Below are positions 35,010 through 45,884 of a DNA stretch of 64,000 bases, one piece after another. The first letter of the stretch is position 1. Each line of letters starts with the position of its first letter. The stretch spans positions 1-64,000 of the forward strand of contig JAQFVV010007250.1 of the NCBI GenBank assembly GCA_028023455.1, in the 5' to 3' direction. The stretch comes from Epiperipatus broadwayi. Lineage: Eukaryota > Onychophora > Udeonychophora > Euonychophora > Peripatidae. The notes beneath the pieces are model-generated. The model was not told the origin of the DNA and did no database searches. It saw only the letters and a list, made by a program, of their open reading frames with translations. Made by a program: the position numbers and the translations under genes.

Positions 35010-35955
35010 TCATTTTTAGCCAACTGTCTCTCCAAACAATGGATTAATTAATTAAAAATTCAAACTCATTTGCATATGCATACAATAAATCACAACAGTC
35101 TTCATTTGTAAAGCTATGAGTATGAGATTTGTACATTAAATCTCGAAAGGGCTAAGCAGACATATTACACAATATAGTTATAATTATAGCTTCACTAAGG
35201 TATACAAAAAAAGTAGCATATTTATAATTAAAAACACAGTAAATTTTGAATTTACTGCAATAAATGTTCTGATTTATATAGTGAAGACTACATATATAAT
35301 ATTATAAAGAAGGAATGAACTTCTAGTTATGTGCTTACCAAATCAATGTGCATTCACCCCTAAGCATCAGTATGAAAAGCATAAATGTACGCTTATGCTT
35401 AGTGCTTATTTACATATAAGCCAAGGACTTTGCTCACCTTTGCTGAAATCAGGGTTTCAATCTATTGTATATCTGAGTTATACATTATTAATTGAATTGT
35501 ATAAAACTGTTCATTTTATAGTAGGAGATAGAATTTCATTTTTAATCACCTGCAATGAGATAAATAGTAAATTTTGAATTTACTGTAATAAATATTATGT
35601 TATTTATATAACACAAACTATGTACGAGAATTAAGTAAATAGCATGGTAGGTATTATATATAATTCAAAAATAAATAGAAAATATTTTAAAAAATAGAAC
35701 AATATTACATTAAAAAATTATATAATAGTAAGATCATAAATATGATGTCAATTTGAAATTATAAGATTATTGTTTTATAATTAATATAATTTATAGTTAG
35801 AGATTATTAAAAATAGTAAGTAATACATAAAAATTCATGAATATGTATACAAAGAGGAATATACATACTGTATATATTTTGTATGTATTTTATATTTTAA
35901 TGAATATTGATGTTTTACTTTATTTTATTTACTTTATATATATTTTTCATAAAAA
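35010..35955. other. AT-rich DNA, no gene seen
   Basis: (GA)n at 34989-35006 precedes it. The frames present show no domain. Confidence 0.5.
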
Positions 35956-35956
35956 C

Positions 35957-36106
35957 AGTCAACACTTAGACAATACCAACATCAATAACAATCAACAAAT
36001 TCAAACCGTTGTCAAGGCAACCTCCTTTTAAGAATAAAGGTGGTTGCCTTGACAACAGTTTGAATTTGTTGATTGTTATTGATATTGGGATTATCTAAGT
36101 GTTGAC
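35957..36106. repeat. Foldback N1
   Basis: Palindrome with arms of about 70 bp bounded by GTCAACACTTAGACAAT and its complement, with GTTGTCAAGGCAACC near the centre. Few arm differences. Confidence 0.92.
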
Positions 36107-36294
36107 CATTTTTAGATTATTTACAAACCCATTTAACCTTGAGTATTATTACACTTATATATTTTTTTGAATTTAATTTGAACTATATTATATTGTACTT
36201 TATTTATTTCATTGTTCTATCTTGTTATTGATTTGTTTCATATTATTTCATTCAAATTGTTATATTTATTAATGTATTACAGTTCTGAAGAAGA

Positions 36295-36390
36295 CTGCAG
36301 AACAGTCAAAATGTGTTATTTATAAGAGTTTGCAATTAAGCATTTAAAAGAAAAAGAATGTAATTGTATTTATATAAAATCAACATTAGA
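36295..36390 (+). repeat. Solo family P element
   Basis: CTGAAGAAG, GACTG-CAGAA-CAGTC hairpin, AAAATGTG, then a tail ending ATTTATATAAAAT like the copy at 13977. It sits exactly between N1 and the N array. Confidence 0.75.
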
Positions 36391-36393
36391 AAA

Positions 36394-36876
36394 CAGTCAA
36401 CACTTAGACAATCCCAATATAGATAACAATCAACAATTTCAAACTGTTGTCAAGGCAACCTTCTTTTACCAATAAAGATATATATATAATCATTACTAAC
36501 CAGTCAATGCTTAGGCAATCCCAATATAGATAACAATCAACAATCTCAAACTGTTGTCAAGGCAACCTCCTTTTAATAATAAAGGTGTATATATGTATAT
36601 ATAATCATTAATTACCAGCTGACACTTAGACAATCCCAGTATAGATAACAATCAACAATTTCAAACTGTTGTCAAGGCAACCTTCTTTTACCAATATATA
36701 TATATATATATAATCATTACTAACCAGTCAATGCTTAGACAATTCCAATATAGATAACAATCAACAATTTCAAACTGTTGTCAAGGCGATCTCCTTTTAA
36801 CAAAAAGGAGTTTGCCTTGACACAGTTTAAGATTGTTGATTGTTATTGATATTGGTATTGTCTAAGTGTTGACTGG
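36394..36876. repeat. Foldback N2 with one arm amplified in tandem
   Basis: Four direct copies of the family N left arm start at 36394, 36501, 36615 and 36725 (periods 107, 114 and 110 bp), separated by (TA)n-containing spacers. Only the last is followed by an inverted right arm ending at 36876. A simple foldback has therefore expanded on one side. Confidence 0.92.
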
Positions 36877-37072
36877 TTTCTAATGTTTACTTATAAGCCA
36901 TTTAGCCTTGGGCATTATTACCCTTATATAATATAGTCCTAGATTTAAAATACAAGCATTTTTATACCTGGAACTTAATTGTAAATATAGGGGATTTGAA
37001 TTTAGACTTTTAGGCAACCTTCAACTATCCACACTATCTCATACTACTGATACACATGACCACACACATGTA

Positions 37073-37137
37073 GAAAAAAAAAATAATGACCAATATATTT
37101 ATTTCATGCTGAGCCAGCACTCATCAGTTGGTCCAGA
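37073..37137 (-). ncRNA. Hammerhead-like core (family C, left arm)
   Basis: Minus-strand CUGAUGA, stem II GUGCUG-GCU-CAGCAU, GAAA, AUA cleavage triplet, CCAA/UUGG stem I. Distal stem I pairs poorly here, so activity is uncertain. Confidence 0.55.
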
Positions 37138-37150
37138 TATGTGGAAGATG

Positions 37151-37209
37151 ATAATCTGGACCAACTGATGAGTGCTGTTTCAGCATGAAATACATATATT
37201 GGTGATTAT
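37151..37209 (+). ncRNA. Predicted hammerhead ribozyme (family C, intact)
   Basis: Core CUGAUGA at 37165-37171. Stem II is GUGCUG-UUU-CAGCAU (37172-37186, six pairs with one G-U). GAAA at 37187-37190. Stem III is two pairs (AU/AU) closed by ACAU. The cleavage triplet is AUA, with cut predicted after A37198. Stem I is UUGG (37199-37202) with CCAA (37161-37164), an internal loop UGGA opposite U, then AUAAUC (37151-37156) with GAUUAU (37204-37209). Other copies have AUGAUC/GAUCAU in this distal helix, a paired change. This matches the type I hammerheads with tiny stem III known from retroelements and retrozymes. Confidence 0.75.
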
Positions 37210-37314
37210 TTATCTTTTCTACGTATGTGTGGTCATGTGTATCAGTGGTATGAGATAATGTGAATAGTTAAAGGTTGCTTGAAAGTCTGAGTTCAAATTC
37301 CCTATTTTTATAAA

Positions 37315-38015
37315 ATAGTCCTGCAAAATAAGGAAATAAAAAAGAATTTTATGACTTTTATTATCTTTTAAAGTAGACGTATTGCAATCATTGATAATAA
37401 ATGAATAAATTGCCACTAATAATAGATATTCTTATAATGTTTTCTTTTTATATATATTTTAAAAATTTAGAAGCCACATATAAACATAATAATTTTTCTT
37501 GTTTTCTTAAGCATAAAAAATGGTGGATATGATATATTTACTTGTGTTCATTGGACTAGAACAAATGTAAATGGATCATTAATGTTGAATTCTTTTAAAC
37601 TATTTACTGACTACATTGTTATAAGAAATAATACTTTTATACATATTTGAAATTTTATTAAATTTTTTTATTGAGGACTGAAAACACATGCCTCTGCCTT
37701 AAAAACGCAATGGGTTTTGCAACTGCTAACATTTTTTTCTATTAATTTATCATAAAAGAAATTAAATATTTTATATTGTTTATCATCAACTGAAAATATT
37801 GTCATTTATATGAGATTTCTATAAGATCAGAAATGCTATGAATTTTAGAACTATCAACACTTTTTTAATAAATGAATTTGATGTTTTATCCTGTTCTTTA
37901 TTCCTCTGGGATGATTGTTATTTATATATAAAAAATTCTGGATTGAAAATTGAAAAATTAAAAAACACAATTTTACTTTGAATAGTAGTATATTTTTACT
38001 ATGAACATTTTTATT
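37315..38015. other. AT-rich DNA, no gene seen
   Basis: No supported feature. Confidence 0.5.
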
Positions 38016-38019
38016 ACAC

Positions 38020-38245
38020 AGAGACTAAATGACAGTAGCGCCATTCAGTGCTAGCCAGAATAAGCAATGGATTCAAGAAAGATTTTGCATAACATCCTTA
38101 TCTAGTGCCTACTCATCCAATATCTCCAGACTAATTTCTAGCATGTGGCTTTCATCTGTGAGGAGCCTTCTGAGAGCACCATAAACAACTTGCATAAGCA
38201 TAAAGAGTGGGGATTATGTGATGTTTAGTAGTTTAACATTTTTGT
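38020..38245 (-). repeat. Family R fragment
   Basis: Minus-sense family R with internal deletion. The core reads CAGATGA (U4 mutated). Confidence 0.75.
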
Positions 38246-38351
38246 TACTTAAAAAAAAAATTAAATTAACATAGATTATTTATTATTAATGAACTCCATT
38301 ATATTACCAAAATCGCCTTTTTCTTTATTTTTTCTATAATATCTGATATAA

Positions 38352-38588
38352 ATCCAATTTATCCAAATCACTTTGAACACCCTTTAGAAAAAACCTTTTT
38401 TTGTTTATATATACACATACACCTACGTTTCAACTGTCCTGTAGCCTTTTTCAGACCCAAATTTAATTTAACCTTTAATTTGGCTCTGAAAAAGACTGCA
38501 AGACAGTCGAAACATAGATATATGTGTATATATGAACAATAAGAGGTTTTTGCTAAAAAGTGTTCAAAATGGTTTGGATAAATTGGAA
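38352..38588. repeat. Foldback element P3
   Basis: Inverted repeat with arms of about 105 bp. Outer arms match P1 (AATTTATCCAAA and complement). Each inner end has CTGAAAAAG, hairpin and GAAAC (38428-38454 minus; 38485-38512 plus). Confidence 0.9.
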
Positions 38589-38599
38589 CTCTATACTGT

Positions 38600-40515
38600 T
38601 TTTTTATATATAAATGGTAATAAGTAATAAAAAAATAATATACATTGAATGTGCCAGGAAAAGCTTTTTATGTATAATTATTTTAAATATATATATTGTA
38701 TCGGTTAAATTGTTTGTATCACCATCCCGTTACATTGGTATTCAAATTATTGTTATAGTATGATATGGAGTGGGTGTACAGAGTTTATCCACAGTGAACT
38801 TGGATGTTGGCCAATTATTCTCATCATCTGACAGTCAGGTAGCCAAATTATTGTATTGGTATGGAATCACATCAAATATCAAGCAGTTGGTGTTGTACTG
38901 TAATTGTTTGAAGACACCAAGGTTTTCATCATTTGAATGTAGAGATCCTTAACATCAATACACAAAAACCATACCTGGTCCAATATCATATTGCTATAAC
39001 TAACTGTTTGTGATTTATTACTTGGGATGTATAATATCCATCTCTTGGAACATCACCTAGTTCCCACCTTTATAAGATTGGCTTCTAGGTCTTAGAATTA
39101 CTCTACCTATGATGGGAGATTAACCAGTAAGCTAGCTCATAGAAAAAGAACAAATGATTTCCACTGCTATTTGATGCATATCTGCCCTTCTATATAAATA
39201 TTTTCTGGTGATAATATCATCCCCATCCTCCTTCAAAGACACATAAGAGAACTAGGTCATAAATACATATTCAGCTACTAGGATGTTGTTATATATACCA
39301 AATATACATATCTCTATGACCAAGATTTTACATATAACCAAAATTACCCTTATTCTATTTTTACTGTGGTTCATAATGTATTCTTATCTGATGATGACTT
39401 AGGAACAACATTTATAAGGAGTTTTGTAATTGAAAAATAAACACATACAAGCAGTTTAATTTCAACATCTGATTCATGTTTTATTCCAATAATACAAAAT
39501 AATGTGTACATCCCCCAAACTATAGAATTACAAAACATTTAATGATTAATAAATAAGGGAAAAAATGGAAAGCATCACACATCTTTTAACTATGGTATTG
39601 AAATGTCATTTCACCTAGGCAAATACTTTGGTCCCTTGTGAAATTCATATAATTAGTAAACAAAATCAAAAAAATGCGTATACACACCTTATCATGTCAA
39701 TAATATTATAATGTAGCTATTACATAATTAATCTGTATACATTTATAATAGCTCTGCCTAATTTCTGCCCTTACTAAATCAGTACTAAAAAAATAAATCT
39801 CTCAGTTACTATTACCATTAACTACCCCCCTTTATCATTTTATTTTAGGCCTGTCCATTACTGCCATACATTTATGTACATACACACATCGTCTAAACAT
39901 TTCCCCCCAAAAAACAATGAATGCCTATTTTAAAATAAACTATATCAAAATACATCAACATATGTGTGTAGAAATAAATATATATAATACAATTGGTAAA
40001 ACAATTGAACACATAATAAAACAAGTAAAAAATAGCATAAATGATAACATAATATTTAGTAATAATAAAATCCTTAATCGCTAAGACCTAATTTGATTTT
40101 TGAGAAGAGAGAGAGATAGATGGGATTAAAAAAATGAAATGTCAATAGTTAATAAAATTTGGTTGTATATAACCGATTTCTTGGGTTCTTGCACTTGTGA
40201 AGTGCTGTTAATTAGCTTGTAAACATGCACTATAGATAAGTATATATATAGAAGCCACACTAATTATCACATGGGAACTTTACACCAATAACAACAGTAA
40301 AAAAAGAACACAAAACGTTGCATTAATTAATTTAACCATTCTGTATACGCTTTATTTAAAAGTTTTCACTTTCTACCTCCCCCCGCGATATCTGCTTTAA
40401 TTACTGTATAAAGTTTTTTTACATCTGTTATTTTTTTCCGTTCTGGCTTTTTATTTTTAAACAATGCAGAACAAATAAACCGGTAAGCAATTTTCCCATT
40501 ATTTTACTAAATATA
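38600..40515. other. Mixed-complexity DNA, no gene identified
   Basis: 38700-39480 is less AT-biased and contains a 60-codon frame (38770-38952) with two Cys-rich patches that I cannot match to a family. The rest is AT-rich. Possibly an old element. Confidence 0.4.
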
Positions 40516-40518
40516 TTT

Positions 40519-40705
40519 AATATTTACTGAGGCTATAACCTCGATAATATGCGTATAAAATGCGATAGTAGGGACCTCTACAGGTGTTTTAACCACAAGC
40601 CTACGCTATGGAAGAAGCGTAAGTTTGTGGTTAAAACACCTGTAGAGGTCCCTACTATCGCATTTTATACGCATATTATCGAGGTTATAGCCTCAGTAAA
40701 TATTA
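40519..40705. repeat. Near-perfect palindrome M
   Basis: Arms of about 85 bp around a short centre near 40610, nearly mismatch-free, bounded by TAATATTTACTGAGGCTATA and its complement. The 76-codon frame across it is a by-product. A solo arm is at 3465-3554. Recent foldback or MITE-like insertion. Confidence 0.95.
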
Positions 40706-40879
40706 CTTACGTAATCATGTTTAATAAATTTATAATTATAAATATATTTAATAAAAGTGTTAATTGTTTTATGCATTAAGTTTATCATTTAAATAATTTA
40801 TGTATAGTAGTACATCATTAAGAAAATAAATTTAATACAGTACAATATCTCAAATATAAAAAGTAAATTAGTGTTTTCC

Positions 40880-41165
40880 TGAAGGTTTATGATGATGGTG
40901 TTCTAGTTAGAACGTTATCTTAAAATTCAAAAATCTAAGGATCCAGGTTCGAAACCCATGCTAGTACTGTCACTGATCAGGTCAGCAACACCTGAAAAAA
41001 AAGGGAAAATAATACCTCTCAAAAATTGTGCATATACTAACCTGTTTGATGTGCTATTACTAACAGATGAATGTATCTGGAATATTTAAAGTTAATTTTT
41101 TCTAAAGACATTCAATAGGCATATTAGATGATGGAAATAATCCAATATAAAAATACAATAACGAG
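40880..41165 (+). repeat. Family B half element
   Basis: Plus-sense copy with TTAGAACGTTATCTTAAAAT, B-box-like GGTTCGAAACCC, CACCTGAAAAA, ATACCTCT and the AGTTAATTTTTTCTAAAGAC outer end. The A-box half of the tRNA-like head is deleted. Confidence 0.8.
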
Positions 41166-41261
41166 TAACTGTTTGGTATTTGACCAATCAATTACATTAA
41201 TATAAGAGAATAATTACTCAAATGAAATTTGATAATACAAATTAAATTTGATATCATTTCT

Positions 41262-41358
41262 TTCTTTCCACATGTCAAAGCATCAGCCGGGAAGCAAACC
41301 CGCGACAACAGCTTGTAAAGCAGTTATGCTGACCACTCGACCGCCAACGCGTGTCTTT
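41262..41358 (-). mobile_element. tRNA-derived SINE, family A
   Basis: Minus-strand GTTGGCGGTCGAGTGGTCAG, B-box region GGGTTTGCTTCCCGG and ATGCTTTGACATGTGG end. Confidence 0.8.
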
Positions 41359-41509
41359 TTAAATTTAATTACTTCTCATTTTCACCTTTAAATTTAAAAA
41401 GTGTACAGTAATATAGCAATAAGAAAATAAATTGAATGTATTACAGTGTCTCAAATAGGGAGAGTGAATATCTGATATTTGATGTCAGTCATAACACGAT
41501 GTTATCTAG

Positions 41510-41900
41510 AGATAGGGCTTTAAGTAGTAAAGCCACCGAGTTGTGTATGACAACAAAATTGGCAAACAAGGGCTTTGAACCTGCCATCATCAGATTTTTA
41601 ATGATATGGATGGCTGAAGAGTTTGAGAGTGGAGAAGATTGATGCCAGTCCATTAAAGCTTGAAGATTTTTTTATTCTTAATATAAACCAAACACTGATT
41701 ATATATGTGTGTGAGAGATAGTGATTCGGACCAAGTGATGAACGCTGGTTCAAAACGAAATATATATACTGGAGCTCATTTATTTTTTTCACATGTATAT
41801 ATATATGGTCGTGTGTATCAGTTGTGTAAGATGGAGTGGATAACTGAAGGAAGCTTAAATGTCTGGATTCAAACCCCCTCTAATTACATCTAGCTTAATT
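41510..41900 (+). repeat. Family C element
   Basis: Plus-sense copy ending in a GGATTCAAACCCCC B-box-like motif at about 41865. The core reads GTGATGA (C3 mutated) and stem II is broken. Predicted inactive. Confidence 0.8.
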
Positions 41901-42134
41901 ACTTATACTATACTTCCATAAATATTGAATTAAATTAGTAACTAAGCCTTATAAGTTATGACAAACATGTTTTAAAGTCTGCCTCTAAAACAGGAAGTCT
42001 CTGAAATATTTTATTTACACATGCTATGCAAGGCATTGACATTTATTCTATGCACTGGGATTCATTTTCTAAATATTAATTTGGTGTGCATGAAGCCTAT
42101 ATTATGAGAGACCTCCACTGGATTAATAAGTCAT

Positions 42135-42510
42135 AGAATTAAACAAAGCAAAAGTCTCCATACAGTAGTGCCACCCCGTGCCATCCAGAGTAATCAACGG
42201 ATGCCAGAAGGCTTGCGCATAAAATCCCTATCTAATGCCTACTTATCCAATATCCCCAGACTAGTTTCTGGCTGTGGCTAGGTGCAGTGCTCTCAGATCC
42301 AAGGCTCCTCACTGACAATGGCCACAAGCCAGAAACTAGTCTGCAGATATTGGATGAGTAGGCATTAGATAGGGATTTTATGCACAAGCCTTCTGGCATC
42401 CATTGATTACTCTGGTTGGCACAGGGTGGCACTACTGTATGGAGAGTTTTGTTTTGTTTAATAACAATTATGTGCTATTATAAGAGATGGTGATCATATG
42501 ATGTTTAGTG
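42135..42510. repeat. Family R palindrome
   Basis: Arms of about 150 bp with ACTCTCCATACAGTAGTGCC-type outer ends meet near 42285. The core halves are damaged: the left lacks CTGATGA and the right has CTGACAA. Confidence 0.85.
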
Positions 42511-42529
42511 GTTTAAGTCATAGAATTGT

Positions 42530-43700
42530 TATTAAAGAACATGGTGAGGTAGGAAACAGTATGAATATTAAATTCAGTGAAAAAAAATGTTTAAGAGGAA
42601 TACTAAAATTTAAGGATAGAAATGAAATGTCATGGAAAAAAATGGAAAAATATAGATTTTAGATACTCTTTTTTATTTTATTTATAAAAGTGGAATTATA
42701 TGAACAGTTAAAAATTAGAGTTGAAAATAAAAGTAAAAAATAGTTTGGATTAATTAATGAGTGTTTCTGATATAATAAGAAAAATATATATAAAATATAT
42801 TGGAAAAAGATTACTATGTTTGCTTTAACATGTGAGAGCAATTCCCTTTGTAGTGATAAAAGAAGTCTTTTCTTTTTTTAGAATTCAAAAAGAAATGGAA
42901 ATTGTCTACTATAAATAAGATTATCAAAATGAAGCGGAATTAAATTTCTTTTTAATGGAGGCATTTAAAGTCAAATTTTAAGAGGTTGAAATGTTAGAGT
43001 ATATGAATGAAATAGATTAGTAGAAATTGCGTCTAATTGTTACATATGAAAAAGTCAATATGCAAAGTTTATATATTTATATAAAAAAGAGATAAATGTG
43101 TAAAGAATATATAATATTACAGGTACATTATTATAAGAAAGTGAGAAAAATAGATAAATTGATTAAAAAAAGTAGAGTTATGGAAAATAAATATAATATG
43201 AAGTTATTAGAAAGTGCGAAAAAACACATAAATTGATTAGAAAAGAGGAGAGTAATGGGAAAAAAAAATGCCAAGTCATATAAAAAAATTAAAAATATAT
43301 AAAATATGAAAGGATGTGTGTCATTTTAACACAGGATGGATCTTATTCTTACCTGGTACAAGAATGGGAACTTTATGTGGAAAGAGAAGAAACAAAATGG
43401 AATAACGATTTGAACCATAGGTGTAATTTATGTGAAAATAGAAATGAGAGTATTGAACATTTATTTTCAGAGGGTAGAATATAGAAAAAGAATCAGGATT
43501 GAAAAAGGAAACAATTTTAACAAAAATAGAAATGATGATAAAATTAATAAAACAGCTTTTATTGATATGTGATAAAAGAAAAAGAATGATTTAGTAAGGG
43601 ATAAAAAATTGTTAGGTGTATTGTTTTATATAATAGTTTCAAGAAGAAGGAATGTTAAAATTTCACAAAACTTCTGACACCAAAGAGATGATATATTATT
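42530..43700 (+). pseudogene. Second LINE relic with C-terminal zinc knuckle
   Basis: Plus-strand, purine-rich, heavily broken frame. At 43422-43475 it reads C-N-L-C-E-N-R-N-E-S-I-E-H-L-F-S: a C-x2-C-x8-H knuckle with the same spacing as the LINE relic at 977, but its last Cys is replaced by Gly. Preceding sequence has a W-E-L-Y-V-E-R-E-E-T-K-W stretch in frame, typical of the segment just before such knuckles. Clade not assignable. Confidence 0.5.
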
Positions 43701-43704
43701 ATTT

Positions 43705-44305
43705 TATAAGCAATGCAATTAAATGAATAAAATTCTTACTTAAATATTTGTTTCACCACACCATGGCTTTATTTATATTTCATTAACATTGGCTACATAA
43801 TGACTTGAAATATTTCAACCATACGTTTCATTCATATTTTTTATATCCGCTGTTTGCTCATGAAAGTACAGTAAATGTTTATAGCTGTAACAGAGAAGGT
43901 CTTACAGCGCAGGTATAAACACCTGCTTGCAATGGGTATGACCTGGGCATTAAATCCTGATTAAATAAAATTATTTTTCAAGAGACTTAGGATTCTTCTT
44001 TCAGGTAACTGTCACATGATTGTCATCTAACATTGGTCAGTAAATGGGTATCTGACTAAAAGTAAAACAAAAATGAAAAACCGCTCAAACCTTCACCAAA
44101 CAGCAATTTGCAAGCCTGGTAAACAATATTTCTTTTGGCTGCTCCTCTATGGAGAGTTTCTGGGCCACATTAATGACTATTTATCAAAAAGGTTTTTTAA
44201 ATTATCTTTTGCTGTATATCGAGATTCTCTTTTTTAAACATAAAATGTAAAATAGGTAAATATAAATTTGCATAATCTTCATAAACAGTTTTTTTTTTTC
44301 AATTT
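43705..44305. other. AT-rich DNA, no gene seen
   Basis: No supported feature. Confidence 0.5.
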
Positions 44306-44309
44306 TATA

Positions 44310-44515
44310 TACAGGGCATTATTGAAATGTTAAACTGAATTCCAAGAGATTGTAAAGACCTAGAAAGAGACCACATGGGAGATGGATGATTGAAATAAGA
44401 AAGTGTGCAGGTGTGATGTTAAAAAAGAGAGACTATAGATTGGAAAAGATGGATTGAACTTAAAAACACCTTCATTCTACAGGAGATCGGTTATGGTTGA
44501 AAATGATGATGAATG
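44310..44515 (+). pseudogene. RTE-like LINE 3' end
   Basis: Fourth short copy of the tail at 4504-4735, from the P-R-D-C-K-D segment to the (GAT)n tail, with frameshifts. Confidence 0.7.
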
Positions 44516-44519
44516 AAAC

Positions 44520-45045
44520 GATTAAAATATTCAACCAGCTCTTTTTATATACTATCTTACATACATCCAAGGGCAATTATCCTTACCCTACTCTACAACT
44601 ATCTACTGTAATTATGAGTGGTCATTTCATCAGTGAGAACTAAGATTCAAAACTGAAAATAATATATTTATTTATAATAACTATTTTTATTCCTTTATAC
44701 TACCCAAGCCAAGAGTACGAAATAAAAAAAAGTTAAAGTTTTTAACCCAAGACAATCCATTTGTATAATTATATAAAGCTAATACTAGATCATTTATGTC
44801 TTTACTGACCTTAGTTTTATGTTAAGTATAGATTTTTTCTTTTGTCTGGTAAAGTTAATACCAACAAACTATACATATAACTTTCTCCTGTGCTTACTCA
44901 TACATCAACCCACTTTACATAACTATCCACTATAGTTTGAATAGTCAATGAACACCAAATTCATATCACCATACCTGGGATTAGATATATACATTATATA
45001 ACTATAATATATGAATACAGATACAATTTATATACTTTGAGTTTA
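44520..45045. other. AT-rich DNA, no gene seen
   Basis: No supported feature. Confidence 0.5.
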
Positions 45046-45049
45046 GATG

Positions 45050-45575
45050 TAATTATAGGGGCTTGAAAACAAGGGAGCTTAAAAGTCTATGTTCAAATCT
45101 CATAATTTCATGCAAACACCAAGTATATAAATTATACTTGTATTCAAATAATACAGATTCAGCCTGTATCCTGCCTATCCCACTTCTGTGAATTTAAATG
45201 GACAAGGCCAGAGTGACTTATAGTCAACATGAAGATGCCAATATTATTGGCATCAACAAAGGTTTGAGCAATCCATCATTAGGTTTTTAATGATATGGAT
45301 GGCTGAAGAGTTGAAGGATGGAGAAGATTGAAACCTCTCCATTAAAGTTTGAAGATTTGCTATCTTAATATAAACTGAGCACTGATTATATATGTGTATG
45401 AGAGATTATGATCTGGATCAACTGATGAGGGCTGGTTCAGCATGAAATACATACATTGGAGATCAGTTATCTTTTTCACATGTTTGTGATCATGTGTATC
45501 AGTTGTATGGGATAGAGTGAATAGCTGAAGGGAACTTGAAAGTTTGTGTTCAAATCTCCTATAATTGTATAACTA
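45050..45575 (+). repeat. Family C unit with preceding partial unit (tandem junction)
   Basis: The right end of one unit (GTTCAAATCT at 45091) is followed by a full unit ending at the same landmark at 45548, a period of 457 bp. The core at about 45410-45475 has CTGATGA and GAAAT but stem II and the cleavage triplet (ACA) are mutated. Confidence 0.8.
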
Positions 45576-45884
45576 TGCAAGTTAGGTTAGGTTCAAAACT
45601 AGTTTTTTTTTTAATTTTAGGCTATTGAGTTGAGTAATATAAAAGAGTAAAACATGGATGCTATATGCTGAAGTGCATTCTTTCCAGCTTTGAATTTTAG
45701 ATCTCACTAACAAAAACAAAAGTGAGAGATCAGTCTGAGAATGAAGATATTACAGCATTATACCATCTGGTGTCCAATGATTACTGAAGCATACAGCAAA
45801 TAAATAGGATGAAAAGAACTGCATTAGGAAGCATATAAAAAAATCATGTGAAAAAATTAAGCAATATTGCTATTGTGTTTTCCT

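Larger units (their letters stand above)
36990..37310. repeat. Family C inverted dimer
   Basis: Head-to-head family C. Outer ends carry the GGGGATTTGAATTTAGAC B-box-like motif and its complement; cores meet at the centre near 37140. Both arms retain CTGATGA, stem II and GAAA. Confidence 0.9.

Noticed and set aside
33411-36876. CRISPR-like array of regularly spaced repeats
   Set aside because: Periods are far too long, repeats are diverged and include inverted copies; the genome is eukaryotic.
38770-38952. 60-codon frame with Cys-rich patches as a possible gene
   Set aside because: No recognisable domain, no supporting exons; left as unknown.
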